A stretch of DNA of 64,000 nucleotides from Microbacterium sp. BH-3-3-3 (GTDB lineage: Bacteria > Actinomycetota > Actinomycetes > Actinomycetales > Microbacteriaceae): contig NZ_CP017674.1 of the NCBI RefSeq assembly GCF_001792815.1, forward strand, positions 1,302,001-1,366,000. The letters run 5' to 3'. The position numbers and the translations under genes are program-made. Within the stretch, counting starts at the first letter, position 1, and each line of letters opens with the position of its first letter. The notes below the pieces were generated by a model. It had not been told where the DNA came from and did not search any database. It worked only from the letters and a program-made list of their open reading frames with translations. Positions 30,842 through 42,350 of the stretch are shown here, in pieces.

Positions 30842-31435
30842 TCAGACAGCCGACAAGGCGATTCCGCGCGCCTCGAGGGCGGCGAAGATGCGTGCCGTGA
30901 CCTCGTCGAGCCCGCCGACACCGTCGATCTCGTCGACGATGCCGCGCGTGCCGTAGACGTCGAGGATGGGCGCGGTCTCGCGCTCGTAGATGCCCAGACG
31001 CGTGGCGATGGCCTCTTCTGTGTCGTCGGCACGGCCCTGCTCGGCCGCACGGGCCGTCAAGCGCGCGAGCGACTCGTCGCGGGGCACCACGAGGGCGATG
31101 ACCGCGTCGAGACGTTCGTCGCGTCCGCCCAGGAACTCGTCGAGGTGCATGACCTGGGCGAGGTTCCGCGGATACCCGTCGAGCAGGAAGCCCTCGGCGG
31201 CGTCGGCCTGCGAGAGGCGGTCGCGCACGACCGCGCTCGTCAGTTCATCGGGGACGAGGTCTCCCCCGTCGATGATCGACTTCACCTGCAGACCGAGGTC
31301 TGTTCCCTCGGCGACGTTCGAACGGAAGACGTCGCCCGTCGAGACGACCGGGATGCCGAGGGCGTCGCCGACGCGGACGCCCTGCGTTCCCTTGCCCGAG
31401 CCCTGGGGCCCCACGATCAGAAGACGCGCGGTCAT
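30842..31435 (-). CDS. adk: Adenylate kinase
   Basis: The 197-residue product interconverts ATP + AMP and 2 ADP. The P-loop is GPQGSGKGTQ, the AMP-binding region is VSTGDVFR, and FLLDGYPRNLAQ is the conserved core. The lid is of the short type, without the zinc finger. The ATG at 31435 overlaps the secY stop in an ATGA, so the genes are translationally coupled, the usual secY-adk-map order. Confidence 0.97.
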   Translation of the reverse strand: MTARLLIVGPQGSGKGTQGVRVGDALGIPVVSTGDVFRSNVAEGTDLGLQVKSIIDGGDLVPDELTSAVVRDRLSQADAAEGFLLDGYPRNLAQVMHLDEFLGGRDERLDAVIALVVPRDESLARLTARAAEQGRADDTEEAIATRLGIYERETAPILDVYGTRGIVDEIDGVGGLDEVTARIFAALEARGIALSAV

Positions 31436-32754
31436 CGCAGCAGCCCTTCGTAGTGACGCTGCTGGAGTTGCGCGTCGATCTGCTTCACCGTCTCGAGACC
31501 GACACCCACGATGATGAGGATCGATGCTCCGCCGAACGGGAAGTTCTGGTTCGCCCCGACCGTCGCCAGCGCCACGAGCGGCAGCAGCGCGATCAGACCG
31601 AGGTAGATGGATCCCGGCAAAGTGATGCGCGTCAGCACGTAGTCGAGGTACTCGGCCGTCGGACGACCCGCACGGATGCCGGGGATGAACCCGCCGTACT
31701 TCTTCATGTTGTCGGCGACATCGACCGGGTTGAAGGTGATGGCCACGTAGAAGTACGTGAAGCCGACGATCAGCAGGAAGTACACGAGCATGTAGAGCGG
31801 GTGGTCACCGCGCGTGAGGTACTGCGAGATCCAGGTCACCCAACCGGCCGGCTCCTGGCCCGCCTGCGGCTGGTTGAACTGCGCGATGAGGGCGGGGATG
31901 TACAGCAGCGACGAGGCGAAGATGACGGGCACGACGCCGGCCATGTTCACCTTGATCGGGATGTAGGTGTTCGTGCCGCCGTAGGTGCGACGCCCGACCA
32001 TGCGCTTCGCGTACTGCACGGGGATGCGGCGCTGGGACTGCTCGACGAAGACGACCAGCGCGACGATCACGATGCTCACGGCGAGGACGAGGAGGAAGAC
32101 CTCCACGCCGCGCGAGGTGAGGATCGACAGCATGGCGCCGGGGAACGTCGCCGCGATCGAGGTGAAGATCAGGATCGACATGCCGTTGCCGACACCGCGC
32201 TCGGTGACCAGCTCGGCGAACCACATGACCAGGCCGGTGCCGGCGGTCAGGGTGATGATCATGAGCAGCTGCGCCCACCAGATGTCGTTGGTGAGCAGCT
32301 GCTGGCACTCGGGGATGCCGGCCGAGCCGAACAGCTGTCCCGAGCGGGCCACGGTGACGAGGGTCGTCGACTGCAGGAGAGCGAGAGCGATCGTCAAGTA
32401 GCGCGTGTACTGGGTGAGCTTGGCCTGCCCCGCCTGGCCCTCTTTGTAGAGGGTCTCGAAGTGCGGGATCACGACGCGCAGGAGCTGCACGATGATGGTG
32501 GCCGTGATGTAGGGCATGACGCCGAGCGCGAAGATCGACAGCTGCAGCAGAGCGCCGCCCGAGAAGAGGTTGACCAGCGACAGCAGCCCCTCGGTGCCGC
32601 CCGACTGGTTCAGACACTGCTGGACGTTGGGGAAGTCGACGAAGGGCGTGGGGACGTGGGCACCCAGCCGGTAGATGGCGATGATGCCCAGCGTGAAGGC
32701 GATCTTCCGCCTCAGGTCGGGCGTGCGGAAAACCCGCGCGATGGCGCTGAACAA
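31432..32754 (-). CDS. secY: Preprotein translocase subunit SecY
   Basis: The 440-residue product has ten transmembrane helices and the family signatures LFSGGALLQLSIFALGVMPYITATIIVQLL (second helix region) and GMSILIFTSIAATFPG. It forms the Sec channel with SecE and SecG. The start is a TTG at 32754, set by GGAGGAA seven bases upstream; it gives MFSAIARVFRTPDLR. The gene follows rplO after a strong hairpin, and a TAGTCT hexamer after that hairpin may serve as its own promoter. It leads the secY-adk-map-dsbA-like transcript. Confidence 0.97.
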   Translation of the reverse strand: MFSAIARVFRTPDLRRKIAFTLGIIAIYRLGAHVPTPFVDFPNVQQCLNQSGGTEGLLSLVNLFSGGALLQLSIFALGVMPYITATIIVQLLRVVIPHFETLYKEGQAGQAKLTQYTRYLTIALALLQSTTLVTVARSGQLFGSAGIPECQQLLTNDIWWAQLLMIITLTAGTGLVMWFAELVTERGVGNGMSILIFTSIAATFPGAMLSILTSRGVEVFLLVLAVSIVIVALVVFVEQSQRRIPVQYAKRMVGRRTYGGTNTYIPIKVNMAGVVPVIFASSLLYIPALIAQFNQPQAGQEPAGWVTWISQYLTRGDHPLYMLVYFLLIVGFTYFYVAITFNPVDVADNMKKYGGFIPGIRAGRPTAEYLDYVLTRITLPGSIYLGLIALLPLVALATVGANQNFPFGGASILIIVGVGLETVKQIDAQLQQRHYEGLLR

Positions 32755-32818
32755 GGGGATTCCTCCAGAACGATCTCGGCACGCCGCAGGGCGCACACCA
32801 AATCAGACTAACCCAGAA

Positions 32819-32848
32819 GGGGCCGACGGCCGTAAGGCCGCCGGCCCC
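32819..32848 (-). terminator. Hairpin between rplO and secY
   Basis: A 13-bp stem with one mismatch (32819-32831 with 32836-32848) and a 4-base loop starts 15 bases after the rplO stop. On the minus strand it is followed by TTCTGGGTTAGTCTGATTT. It probably ends or attenuates the spc transcript, leaving secY under partly separate control. Confidence 0.65.
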
Positions 32849-32862
32849 TCAGGGGTCGTGCG

Positions 32863-33396
32863 TCAGTTGACGGAACCGCCGGCGGCGACGATCTTCTGCT
32901 CAGCAGAGCCGGAGACCTTGTCGACCGAGACGGTCAGCGCGACCGAGATGTCGCCGGTGCCGAGCACCTTGACCTTCTCGTTCTTGCGGACGGCACCCTT
33001 GGCCACGAGGCCGGCGACGGTCACGTCGCCACCCTGCGGGTAGAGCTCGGCGAGCTTGTCCAGGTTCACGACCTGGTACTCGACGCGGAACGGGTTCTTG
33101 AAGCCACGGAGCTTCGGGGTGCGCATGTGCAGCGGCATCTGCCCACCCTCGAAGCCGACCCGGACCTGGTAGCGGGCCTTGGTTCCCTTGGTACCGCGAC
33201 CGGCGGTCTTACCCTTCGAGCCCTCACCGCGACCCACGCGGGTCTTGGCCTTGTGGGCTCCCGGGACGGGACGCAGGTGGTGGACCTTCAGCACGCCGGG
33301 GCGCGCCGCGGGGGCTTCCTTCTTCTCAGCCGTCTTACGGGCCGAGGCCTTCTTCGGGGCGGCGACCGTTGCGGTCTCGTCCTTCTTGTCAGCCAT
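32863..33396 (-). CDS. rplO: 50S ribosomal protein L15 with N-terminal extension
   Basis: The 177-residue product has about 34 extra N-terminal residues rich in Lys, Ala and Glu, then a normal uL15: [40 protein letters not shown] and [20 protein letters not shown]. It is a late assembly protein at the centre of the large subunit. The ATG overlaps the rpmD TAA by one base (TAATG). Confidence 0.97.
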   Translation of the reverse strand: MADKKDETATVAAPKKASARKTAEKKEAPAARPGVLKVHHLRPVPGAHKAKTRVGRGEGSKGKTAGRGTKGTKARYQVRVGFEGGQMPLHMRTPKLRGFKNPFRVEYQVVNLDKLAELYPQGGDVTVAGLVAKGAVRKNEKVKVLGTGDISVALTVSVDKVSGSAEQKIVAAGGSVN

Positions 33397-33581
33397 TAGT
33401 CGATCTCCTCAACCTTGACGAGGTGGGCGACGGTCTTGACGTAACCGCGCGTCTGCGCGTCGTCGGGACGGACGACCGAGTCGCCGATCCGCTTGAGACC
33501 GAGCGAACGCAGCGTGTCACGCTGGTTCTGCTTCTCGCTCACCTTGGACTTGATCTGCGTGACCTTCAGACGCTCGGCCAT
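33396..33581 (-). CDS. rpmD: 50S ribosomal protein L30
   Basis: The 61-residue product reads [20 protein letters not shown], then [19 protein letters not shown], a normal uL30. It overlaps rpsE upstream (TGATG) and rplO downstream (TAATG), each by one base. Confidence 0.97.
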   Translation of the reverse strand: MAERLKVTQIKSKVSEKQNQRDTLRSLGLKRIGDSVVRPDDAQTRGYVKTVAHLVKVEEID

Positions 33582-34261
33582 CAGGCACCTACCTTCTGGG
33601 CGGCGGCCTCGGCGCGCACGAGGCGGGCCGGGGCGACCTGGTCGAACTCCAGGCCACGGCGGGCTGCCACGGCGCGGGGCTCTTCGAGCTGCTTCAGGGC
33701 TGCGACGGTCGCGTGCACGATGTTGATCGTGTTCGACGAGCCGAGCGACTTCGACAGGACATCGTGGATGCCGGCGCACTCGAGGACGGCGCGGACGGGA
33801 CCGCCGGCGATAACACCGGTACCGGCAGCGGCGGGGCGCAGGAGCACCACACCGGCGGCAGCCTCACCCTGGACGGGGTGGGGAATGGTCGAACCCGAAC
33901 GCGGGACGCGGAAGAAGTTGCGCTTGGCCTCTTCGACACCCTTGGAGATGGCGAGGGGGACTTCGCGGGCCTTGCCGTAACCGACACCCACGACACCGTT
34001 GCCGTCACCCACGACGACGAGCGCCGTGAAGCTGAAGCGACGACCACCCTTGACCACCTTCGAGACGCGGTTGATCGTCACGACGCGCTCGAGGAACTGG
34101 CTCTCGTTGCGGTCGCGCGAACCACGGTCGCGCTGGTTGGTGTTGCGCTCGCGACCACCGCGACGCGGCTCGCGCTCACGCTCGGCGGGGGCCGTGGCCG
34201 CAGCCGCACCCTCTACCGGTGCAGTCTGCTCGGTCACTTCGGTCTCCTTGTTGTCACTCAC
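33581..34261 (-). CDS. rpsE: 30S ribosomal protein S5 with extended N-terminus
   Basis: The 226-residue product carries about 50 extra N-terminal residues that are acidic then Arg-rich, before [34 protein letters not shown], the double-stranded RNA-binding domain of uS5. The C-terminal domain includes [20 protein letters not shown]5 acts in decoding accuracy. Its start overlaps the rplR stop by four bases. Confidence 0.97.
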   Translation of the reverse strand: MSDNKETEVTEQTAPVEGAAAATAPAEREREPRRGGRERNTNQRDRGSRDRNESQFLERVVTINRVSKVVKGGRRFSFTALVVVGDGNGVVGVGYGKAREVPLAISKGVEEAKRNFFRVPRSGSTIPHPVQGEAAAGVVLLRPAAAGTGVIAGGPVRAVLECAGIHDVLSKSLGSSNTINIVHATVAALKQLEEPRAVAARRGLEFDQVAPARLVRAEAAAQKVGA

Positions 34262-34617
34262 AGGTTCAGCCCTCCTTCGCGAGCTCCGTCGGCGATCGCG
34301 GCGACACGGCCGGCGTAGCGGTTACCGCCACGGTCGAACACGACGTCGGCGACGCCCACGGCCTTGGCACGCTCGGCGACGAGCTCGCCGACCTTGCGGG
34401 CCTTGGCGGTCTTGTCACCGTCGAACCCGCGCAGGTCGGTCTCGAGGGTGGAGGCAGAGGCCACGGTGTGGCCCTTGCTGTCGTCCACGACCTGGACGAA
34501 CACGTGGCGCGCCGAGCGCGTCACGACGAGACGGGGACGCAGCTCGGTGCCGACGACCTTCTTGCGAAGGCGCGCGTGGCGACGGGCACGGGCGACGGAC
34601 TTTGTCTTGACAGCCAT
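34258..34617 (-). CDS. rplR: 50S ribosomal protein L18
   Basis: The 119-residue product has the basic start [21 protein letters not shown] and the uL18 core [18 protein letters not shown] and [18 protein letters not shown]. It binds 5S rRNA. It starts three bases after rplF and overlaps rpsE by four bases. Confidence 0.97.
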   Translation of the reverse strand: MAVKTKSVARARRHARLRKKVVGTELRPRLVVTRSARHVFVQVVDDSKGHTVASASTLETDLRGFDGDKTAKARKVGELVAERAKAVGVADVVFDRGGNRYAGRVAAIADGAREGGLNL

Positions 34618-34619
34618 GG

Positions 34620-35156
34620 CTACTTACCACTCTTTCCGGCCTTGCGGCGCACAACCTCGCCCGCGTACCGCACACCCTTGCCCTTGTACGGCTCGGGCTT
34701 GCGGATCTTGCGGATGTTGGCGGCGGCCTCGCCGACGGCCTGCTTGTCGATGCCGCTCACGGTGACCTTGTTGTTGCCTTCGACCGTGAGGGTGATACCT
34801 GCGGGCGGCTCGATCAGGACGGGGTGCGAGAAGCCGAGGGCGAACTCGATCGAGCTGCCCTTCTGCGCCACGCGGTAACCCGTACCGACGACCTCGAGGC
34901 CCTTGGTGTAGCCCTGGGTGACACCGATGATGTTGTTGTTGATGAGCGTGCGGGTCAGGCCGTGGAGCGACCGCGACTCGCGCTCATCGTCGGGGCGGGT
35001 GACGAGAACCTGGTTCTCTTCGACCGACACCTCGAGGGGCTGGGCAATGGTGAGCTCGAGCTCGCCCTTGGGGCCCTTGACGGCGACCTCCCGGCCGTTC
35101 ACCGAAACGGTGACGCCGGCGGGGATGTCGATGGGAAGACGTCCGATACGCGACAT
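34620..35156 (-). CDS. rplF: 50S ribosomal protein L6
   Basis: The 178-residue product begins [21 protein letters not shown] and has the C-terminal signature [24 protein letters not shown] of uL6. It lies near the factor-binding site of the large subunit. Seven bases separate it from rpsH. Confidence 0.98.
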   Translation of the reverse strand: MSRIGRLPIDIPAGVTVSVNGREVAVKGPKGELELTIAQPLEVSVEENQVLVTRPDDERESRSLHGLTRTLINNNIIGVTQGYTKGLEVVGTGYRVAQKGSSIEFALGFSHPVLIEPPAGITLTVEGNNKVTVSGIDKQAVGEAAANIRKIRKPEPYKGKGVRYAGEVVRRKAGKSGK

Positions 35157-35163
35157 TCTCAGA

Positions 35164-35562
35164 TCACCACACGTAGGCGAGGACTTCCCCGCCGACGCCC
35201 TTCTGCTCGGCCTGACGGTCGGTGAGGAGACCGGAGGAGGTGGACAGGATGGCGACGCCGAGCCCGCCGAGGACCGTGGGGACCTCGGTCGACTTCGCGT
35301 ACACGCGGAGGCCGGGCTTGGAGACGCGCTTGATGCCGGCGATCGACCGCTCGCGGTTCGGGCCGTACTTCAGCGTCATGTTGAGGGTCTGGCCGACACG
35401 GGCGTCTTCGACGGTCCAGTCGGCGATGTAACCCTCCTGCTTGAGGATCTGGGCGATGTTCGTCTTCAGCTTCGAGTTCGGCATCGACACGGAGTCGTGG
35501 TGAGCCGAGTTCGCGTTGCGCAGACGGGTCAGCATGTCTGCGACCGGGTCTGTCATCGTCAT
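35164..35562 (-). CDS. rpsH: 30S ribosomal protein S8
   Basis: The 132-residue product reads [24 protein letters not shown] and ends with the uS8 pattern [33 protein letters not shown]. In enterobacteria S8 represses the spc operon by binding its mRNA. rpsN, normally just upstream, is absent; a 90-base gap with a GC hairpin separates rpsH from rplE. Confidence 0.98.
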   Translation of the reverse strand: MTMTDPVADMLTRLRNANSAHHDSVSMPNSKLKTNIAQILKQEGYIADWTVEDARVGQTLNMTLKYGPNRERSIAGIKRVSKPGLRVYAKSTEVPTVLGGLGVAILSTSSGLLTDRQAEQKGVGGEVLAYVW

Positions 35563-35624
35563 GTGTTGCTTCTTTCGTTCATGAGGTTTCGACTGCCGTT
35601 ACGCGACAGCCGACCTTCGATGAG

Positions 35625-35648
35625 GGGCCCCCGGAAACCCGGGGGCCC
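35625..35648 (-). other. 10-bp hairpin in the rplE-rpsH gap
   Basis: A perfect 10-bp all-GC stem (35625-35634 with 35639-35648) with a 4-base loop begins five bases after the rplE stop codon. No T-run follows on the minus strand. It may be a processing or stability element, or a relic of the site where rpsN is found in other bacteria. Confidence 0.55.
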
Positions 35649-35652
35649 GAGT

Positions 35653-36243
35653 TCAGGCCTGAGCGTCGGCCGACTGGAAGGGGAAGCCGAGCTGACGCAG
35701 CAGCGAGCGGCCTTCCTCGTCCGTCTTCGCGGTGGTGACGATGGTGATGTCGAATCCACGCACGCGGTCGATGCGGTCCTGATCGATCTCGTGGAACACG
35801 GACTGCTCCTGGAGACCGAAGGTGTAGTTGCCGTTGCCGTCGAACTGCTTGGCCGAGAGACCGCGGAAGTCGCGGATACGGGGCAGGGCGAGGTTGACGA
35901 GACGGTCCACGAACTCCCACGCGCGGTCACCGCGGAGGGTGACGTGCGCGCCGATCGCCTGACCCTCGCGCAGCTTGAACTGCGCGATGGACTTGCGAGC
36001 CTTGGTGACGACGGGCTTCTGACCGGTGATCTTGGTGAGGTCGTCGACCGCACCATCGATCACCTTGCTGTCGCGAGCGGCCTCGCCGACACCGGTGTTC
36101 ACGACGACCTTGACCAGTCCGGGGATCTGCATGACGTTCGGGTAACCGAACTCCTCCTGCAGAGCCTTCTTGATCTCGGCGTTGTACTTCTGCTTCAGGC
36201 GGGGCTGGATCTTGCCAGTCTCCGCGGCAGTCACGGTGCTCAT
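35653..36243 (-). CDS. rplE: 50S ribosomal protein L5
   Basis: The 196-residue product is uL5, with [21 protein letters not shown], the [21 protein letters not shown] region and [20 protein letters not shown]. It binds 5S rRNA and contacts the P-site tRNA. It follows rplX by two bases, so translation is likely coupled. Confidence 0.98.
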   Translation of the reverse strand: MSTVTAAETGKIQPRLKQKYNAEIKKALQEEFGYPNVMQIPGLVKVVVNTGVGEAARDSKVIDGAVDDLTKITGQKPVVTKARKSIAQFKLREGQAIGAHVTLRGDRAWEFVDRLVNLALPRIRDFRGLSAKQFDGNGNYTFGLQEQSVFHEIDQDRIDRVRGFDITIVTTAKTDEEGRSLLRQLGFPFQSADAQA

Positions 36244-36245
36244 GT

Positions 36246-36605
36246 TCAGAGGTCCTTGCCTGACTTCTTCGCGAAGCGCACGCGGACGGTGCGCTTGACG
36301 CCGTCCTTCACCTGCTCCTCGACCCGGCGGCCGACGCGGGTCGGCTTCTTGGTCGAGGGGTCGACGAGCGCGACGTTGGAGATGTGGATCGGGGCTTCGA
36401 ACGTCTCGATGCCACCGGTCTTGGTGCCGCGCTGGGACTGGCCCACGCGGTTGTGCTTGGTGACGTAGTTCACGCCTTCGACGATGACGCGGTTCTGCTC
36501 GGTCAGGATCTCGAGGACCTTGCCCTGCTTGCCGCGGTCGCCGCCACGCTCGGGCTTGGCGCCCGTGATGACCTGAACCAGGTCACCCTTCTTGATTTTC
36601 GCCAT
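36246..36605 (-). CDS. rplX: 50S ribosomal protein L24
   Basis: The 119-residue product has a KOW motif ([29 protein letters not shown]) and a typical uL24 C-terminus ([21 protein letters not shown]). It initiates assembly of the large subunit. It lies two bases after rplN. Confidence 0.98.
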   Translation of the reverse strand: MAKIKKGDLVQVITGAKPERGGDRGKQGKVLEILTEQNRVIVEGVNYVTKHNRVGQSQRGTKTGGIETFEAPIHISNVALVDPSTKKPTRVGRRVEEQVKDGVKRTVRVRFAKKSGKDL

Positions 36606-36607
36606 GA

Positions 36608-36976
36608 TCAGATGACCTCCGGGGCGAGCGAGACGATCTTCATGAACTTCTTGTCACGAAGCTCACGACCGACGGGTCCGAAGATGCGGGTGCCGCGGGG
36701 CTCCCCGTCGCTCTTCAGGATCACGGCGGCGTTCTCGTCGAACTTGATGTATGAGCCGTCGGGACGGCGGGTCTGCTTCACGACACGGACGACGACAGCC
36801 TTGACCACGTCGCCCTTCTTGACGTTTCCACCGGGGATCGCGTCCTTGACCGTGGCGACGATGACGTCACCGAGGCCCGCGTAACGACGGTTGGAGCCGC
36901 CGAGCACGCGGATGGTGAGCAGCTCCTTGGCGCCGGTGTTGTCGGCGACCTTCAGCCGGGATTCGTTCTGAATCAC
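36608..36976 (-). CDS. rplN: 50S ribosomal protein L14
   Basis: The 122-residue product reads [34 protein letters not shown] with the uL14 signature [22 protein letters not shown] and ends [19 protein letters not shown]. It lies at the subunit interface. A 34-base gap separates it from rpsQ. Confidence 0.98.
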   Translation of the reverse strand: MIQNESRLKVADNTGAKELLTIRVLGGSNRRYAGLGDVIVATVKDAIPGGNVKKGDVVKAVVVRVVKQTRRPDGSYIKFDENAAVILKSDGEPRGTRIFGPVGRELRDKKFMKIVSLAPEVI

Positions 36977-37010
36977 TTTTTACTCCTTGGATTCCAAGTA
37001 AGCGCGAGGC

Positions 37011-37343
37011 TTACTTGGCCTTCTCGAGGATCTCGACCAGGCGCCAGCGCTTGGTGGCGCTCAGCGGACGGGTCTCGTTGATGACGACCAGGTCGCCGAT
37101 GCCCGCCGAGTTGGTCTCGTCGTGCGCCTTGACCTTGGAGGTGCGGCGGATGACCTTGCCGTAGAGCGGGTGCTTCACGCGGTCTTCGACCTCGACGACG
37201 ATGGTCTTGTCCATCTTGTCGCTGACGACGTAGCCACGACGCGCCTTGCGGTAACCGCGGGCGTTCTCGTCGCGCACATCGTTCTCGGAGTGCTCGTGAC
37301 CGACGACCTGCGCCTCGGCCTCTGCCTTCTTCGCGGTAGCCAT
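37011..37343 (-). CDS. rpsQ: 30S ribosomal protein S17 with N-terminal extension
   Basis: The 110-residue product carries about 28 extra N-terminal residues, acidic and His-containing, before the uS17 core [22 protein letters not shown] and [22 protein letters not shown]. The extension is seen in several actinobacteria. It shares one base with rpmC. Confidence 0.97.
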   Translation of the reverse strand: MATAKKAEAEAQVVGHEHSENDVRDENARGYRKARRGYVVSDKMDKTIVVEVEDRVKHPLYGKVIRRTSKVKAHDETNSAGIGDLVVINETRPLSATKRWRLVEILEKAK

Positions 37344-37653
37344 TACTCCGCCTCTTCCTTCGCGGCGTCGTCAGCGGCGTCCGCCTTCTTCGCCTTGCTC
37401 TTCTTCGCCTTCGTCGCCTCGACCGGGGCCGGGGTGGCGCGGATGCCGAGCTCGCGCTCACGGATCACGGTGTACAGACGCGCGATGTCGCGCTTGACTG
37501 CACGGATGCGACCGTGGCTTTCGAGCTGGCCGGTGGCCGACTGGAAGCGCAGGTTGAACAGCTCTTCCTTGGCCTTACGCAGCTCCTCGACGAGGCGCTG
37601 GTCTTCGAACGTGTCGAGCTCGCTCGGGGCGAGCTGCTTGGTGCCGATCGCCA

Positions 37654-37654
<1 letters not shown>
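37343..37654 (-). CDS. rpmC: 50S ribosomal protein L29 with Lys/Ala-rich tail
   Basis: The 103-residue product contains the uL29 helical hairpin ([56 protein letters not shown]) followed by a 35-residue Lys/Ala/Glu-rich tail that is longer than in most bacteria. L29 sits at the exit tunnel. One-base overlaps couple it to rplP and rpsQ. Confidence 0.97.
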
Positions 37655-38072
<418 letters not shown>

Positions 38073-38073
<1 letters not shown>

Positions 38074-38831
38074 TACGCCGACGCTCCTTCTGCCACGGGG
38101 GCCTCGTTGCGCGGACCACGACGACGGTCGCCACCGCGGTCGTCACGACCGCGGGACTTGGGCGCGTTGGCCTGCTCGCGGGCGAGCTCCTTGTTGGTGA
38201 GGTCGCCCTTGTAGATCCAGACCTTCACGCCGATGCGGCCGAAGGTGGTCTTGGCCTCGTAGAAGCCGTAGTCGATGTTCGCGCGCAGGGTGTGCAGGGG
38301 CACACGGCCTTCGCGGTAGAACTCCGAGCGGCTCATCTCGGCGCCGCCGAGGCGACCCGACACCTGGATGCGGACACCCTTGGCGCCGGCACGCTGCGCG
38401 CCCTGCAGGCCCTTGCGCATCGCGCGGCGGAACGCCACGCGAGCGGTGAGCTGCTCGGCGACACCCTGCGCGACGAGCTGAGCATCGGCCTCGGGGTTCT
38501 TGACCTCGAGGATGTTCAGCTGGATCTGCTTGCTGGTGAGCTTCTCGAGGTCGGCACGGATGCGCTCGGCCTCGGCGCCGCGGCGACCGATCACGATGCC
38601 CGGACGGGCGGTGTGGATGTCGACGCGGACGCGGTCACGCGTGCGCTCGATCTCGATGTTGCTGACACCGGCGCGGTCAAGCGAGGTGGTCAGCAGGCGA
38701 CGGATCTTGATGTCCTCGGCGAGGTAGTCGGCGTAACGCTGACCGGCCTTCGTCGAGTCCGAGAACCACCGCGACACGTGGTCGGTGGTGATGCCGAGGC
38801 GGAAGCCGTACGGGTTGACCTTCTGTCCCAT
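38073..38831 (-). CDS. rpsC: 30S ribosomal protein S3
   Basis: The 252-residue product is uS3. The KH domain covers [23 protein letters not shown]; the C-terminal domain includes [38 protein letters not shown]. About 35 extra C-terminal residues, Arg/Gly-rich, end the protein. S3 forms part of the mRNA entry site. One-base overlaps join it to rplV and rplP. Confidence 0.98.
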
Positions 38832-39229
38832 TACTTGCTCGCCTTCTTGTTGGCGCGCGCCGGGGCCGCAGCAGCGTCTTCCGGCGTCGCGAGCACGACC
38901 GTGATGTGGCTCGTGCGCTTCTTGATCTGGAAGGCGCGACCCTGTGCACGGGGACGGAAACGCTTGAGCGTCGTGCCCTCGTCGACGTACGCGTTCTTCA
39001 CGTACAGGTCGGCGTCATCCAGGTATTCGTTCGTCTTGTCAGCGGTGACGCGAGCGTTCGCGATCGCCGAGGCGACGAGCTTGTAGATCGGCTCGCTCGC
39101 GCCCTGGGGCGCGAACTTCAGGATGGCGAGGGCCTCTTCGGCCTGCTTGCCCTTGATGAGCGCGACGACACGACGAGCCTTCTGAGGGGTCACGCGGATG
39201 TGTCGCACGCGTGCGATGGACTCCACCAT
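38831..39229 (-). CDS. rplV: 50S ribosomal protein L22
   Basis: The 132-residue product begins [22 protein letters not shown] and has the uL22 tunnel loop [23 protein letters not shown]. The ATG at 39229 was chosen because AGGAG lies seven bases upstream; an in-frame start at 39250 would add seven residues not typical of the family. L22 lines the exit tunnel and is a site of macrolide resistance changes in other bacteria. Confidence 0.97.
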   Translation of the reverse strand: MVESIARVRHIRVTPQKARRVVALIKGKQAEEALAILKFAPQGASEPIYKLVASAIANARVTADKTNEYLDDADLYVKNAYVDEGTTLKRFRPRAQGRAFQIKKRTSHITVVLATPEDAAAAPARANKKASK

Positions 39230-39254
39230 TTCTCTCTCCTCTAGCGCCACCGCG

Positions 39255-39536
39255 TCAGCGGCGGCGGCCCTTCTTGTCGTCCTTCACGTGGCCGCGGAAG
39301 GTGCGGGTGGGCGAGAACTCGCCCAGTTTGTGACCGACCATGGTCTCGGTCACGAACACGGGGATGTGCTTGCGACCGTCGTGCACGGCGATGGTGTGTC
39401 CCAGCATGGCGGGGATGATCATCGAACGGCGCGACCAGGTCTTGATGACGTTCTTGGAACCGGCTTCGTTCTGCGAGACGACCTTGCGAAGCAGGTGCTC
39501 GTCGACGAAGGGGCCCTTCTTAAGGCTGCGAGGCAT
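39255..39536 (-). CDS. rpsS: 30S ribosomal protein S19
   Basis: The 93-residue product reads [19 protein letters not shown] and contains [43 protein letters not shown], a full uS19 signature. It lies in the head of the small subunit. Confidence 0.98.
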   Translation of the reverse strand: MPRSLKKGPFVDEHLLRKVVSQNEAGSKNVIKTWSRRSMIIPAMLGHTIAVHDGRKHIPVFVTETMVGHKLGEFSPTRTFRGHVKDDKKGRRR

Positions 39537-39548
39537 CTTCCTCTACTC

Positions 39549-40388
<840 letters not shown>

Positions 40389-40412
40389 TGTTCTTGTCCT
40401 CTATCCCGACCG

Positions 40413-40712
40413 TCAGCCGACAGACGTGAAGATGTCGATGGTGCCCGACTTGAGCGACACGATGGCGCGCTTGGTGTCCTTGCGCTTGCCGGTGCCGAAG
40501 CGGGTGCGACGGGCCTTGCCGACGCGGTTGATCGTGTTGACCGAGGCCACCTTGACGCCGAAGATCTTCTCGATGGCGAGCTTGATCTCGGTCTTCGAGG
40601 AGCGCGGGTCCACCAGGAAGGTGTACTTGCCCTCGTCGATGAGCGAGTAGCTCTTCTCGGAGACGACCGGCTTCAGGATGATGTCGCGCGGGTCTTTGTT
40701 GACGGCGGTCAT
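40413..40712 (-). CDS. rplW: 50S ribosomal protein L23
   Basis: The 99-residue product reads [44 protein letters not shown], a normal uL23. It forms the docking site for trigger factor and SRP at the tunnel exit. Its start overlaps the rplD stop by four bases. Confidence 0.98.
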   Translation of the reverse strand: MTAVNKDPRDIILKPVVSEKSYSLIDEGKYTFLVDPRSSKTEIKLAIEKIFGVKVASVNTINRVGKARRTRFGTGKRKDTKRAIVSLKSGTIDIFTSVG

Positions 40713-41371
40713 GCCGAGACCTCCTCGGTGGCAGCGGACTTCGACGCGACGAACGCGTCGTAAGCGGCCTTGGTGAAGACGATGTCGTCGGAGACGATCA
40801 CGTCGTAGGTGTTCAGCTGGCCGACGGTCAGCACGTGGACGTACGCGAGGTTGCGGACGCTCTTCACCGTCAGCTCGTCGTCGCGGTCGATGACCACGAG
40901 AACGTTCTTGACGGCGCCGAAGGCCTTCAGCGCGGCAGCGGCAGCCTTGGTCGAGGGGGCACCCTCGATGGCGAAGCTGTCGACGATGTGCAGACGCTGC
41001 CCACGCGCACGGTCGCTGAGCGCACCCAGCAGGGCGGCGGCGATCATCTTCTTGGGCGTGCGCTGGCTGTAGTCACGCGGCTTGGGGCCGTGGACGATGC
41101 CACCACCGGTCATGTGCGGCGCGCGGATCGAGCCCTGACGGGCGTTACCGGTGCCCTTCTGCTTGAAGGGCTTGCGGCCGGCACCCGAGACCTCGCCACG
41201 ACGCTTGGTCGAGTGCGTGCCCTGGCGTGCCGCGGCGCGCTGCGCCACGACGACCTGGTGGATGAGGGGAATGTTCGTCTTGACGTCGAAGAGCGCGGCG
41301 GGCAGCTCGACGGAGCCTGCCTTCTTGCCGTCGGCCTTCACGACGTCGAGCGCGAGAGTCGAGTCAGCCAT
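40709..41371 (-). CDS. rplD: 50S ribosomal protein L4
   Basis: The 220-residue product has the uL4 loop [51 protein letters not shown]. In enterobacteria L4 also represses the S10 operon through its mRNA leader. The long leader before rpsJ would allow a related control here, but no matching structure was checked. Confidence 0.98.
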   Translation of the reverse strand: MADSTLALDVVKADGKKAGSVELPAALFDVKTNIPLIHQVVVAQRAAARQGTHSTKRRGEVSGAGRKPFKQKGTGNARQGSIRAPHMTGGGIVHGPKPRDYSQRTPKKMIAAALLGALSDRARGQRLHIVDSFAIEGAPSTKAAAAALKAFGAVKNVLVVIDRDDELTVKSVRNLAYVHVLTVGQLNTYDVIVSDDIVFTKAAYDAFVASKSAATEEVSA

Positions 41372-41373
41372 GA

Positions 41374-42033
41374 TCAGGCACCCTTCACTGCGTTGCGGAC
41401 GTAGACGATGCGGCCACGAGCACCGGGGACAGCGCCCTTGACGAGCATCAGGCCCTTCTCGGCGTCGACGGCGTGCACCGTGAGGTTGAGGACGGTCACG
41501 CGCTCGCCACCCATACGGCCGGCCATGCGCATGCCCTTGAAGACGCGGCTCGGGGTCGACGATGCGCCGATGGAGCCGGGCTTGCGGTGGTTGCGGTGCG
41601 AACCGTGCGAAGCGGACACACCCTTGAAGTTGTGACGCTTCATGACACCCGCGGTGCCCTTGCCCTTGCTGGTGCCGACGACGTCGACGCGCTGGCCGGC
41701 TTCGAAGAGACCGTCAACGGTCAGCTCCTGGCCGAGCGAGTAGTCGGCGGCATCCGCCGTGCGCACCTCGGTGAGGTGGCGACGCGGGGTCACGCCGGCG
41801 GCGTCGAAGTGAGCCGTGAGGGGCTTGTTCACCTTGCGGGGGTCGATCTGGCCGTAGCCGATCTGAACGGCGTTGTAGCCGTCCTTCTCGAGCGAGCGCA
41901 GCTGGGTCACGACGTTCGGAGCGACCTCGATGACGGTGACGGGAACGAGCTTGCCGTTCTCGTCCCACACCTGGGTCATGCCGAGCTTGGTGCCGAGGAG
42001 GCCCTTGGAGATCTTGGAGTTGATGTCAGACAT
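41374..42033 (-). CDS. rplC: 50S ribosomal protein L3
   Basis: The 219-residue product reads [26 protein letters not shown] and has the uL3 centre [58 protein letters not shown]. The ATG at 42033 ([10 protein letters not shown]) lies eight bases after rpsJ. L3 reaches into the peptidyl transferase centre. Confidence 0.98.
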   Translation of the reverse strand: MSDINSKISKGLLGTKLGMTQVWDENGKLVPVTVIEVAPNVVTQLRSLEKDGYNAVQIGYGQIDPRKVNKPLTAHFDAAGVTPRRHLTEVRTADAADYSLGQELTVDGLFEAGQRVDVVGTSKGKGTAGVMKRHNFKGVSASHGSHRNHRKPGSIGASSTPSRVFKGMRMAGRMGGERVTVLNLTVHAVDAEKGLMLVKGAVPGARGRIVYVRNAVKGA

Positions 42034-42041
42034 GTCGAACC

Positions 42042-42350
42042 TCAGAGCTTGATCTCGATGTTGACATCGGCCGGGAGGTCGAGGCGCATCAGCGAGTCGA
42101 CGGCCTTGGGCGTCGGGTCGATGATGTCGATAAGGCGCTTGTGGGTGCGCATCTCGAAGTGCTCGCGGCTGTCCTTGTACTTGTGGGGCGACCGGATGAC
42201 GCACACGACGTTCTTCTCGGTCGGAAGGGGAACCGGGCCCACCACGGTGGCACCGGCACGGGTCACGGTGTCGACGATCTTGCGCGCCGACGAGTCCAGC
42301 CCGGCGTGATCGTACGACTTCAGGCGAATGCGGATCTTCTGTCCCGCCAT
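42042..42350 (-). CDS. rpsJ: 30S ribosomal protein S10
   Basis: The 102-residue product reads [76 protein letters not shown], a complete uS10 (the NusE transcription factor). It is the first gene of the block. The usual actinobacterial upstream str genes (fusA, tuf) are not next to it; a divergent HprK-like gene is. Confidence 0.99.
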   Translation of the reverse strand: MAGQKIRIRLKSYDHAGLDSSARKIVDTVTRAGATVVGPVPLPTEKNVVCVIRSPHKYKDSREHFEMRTHKRLIDIIDPTPKAVDSLMRLDLPADVNIEIKL

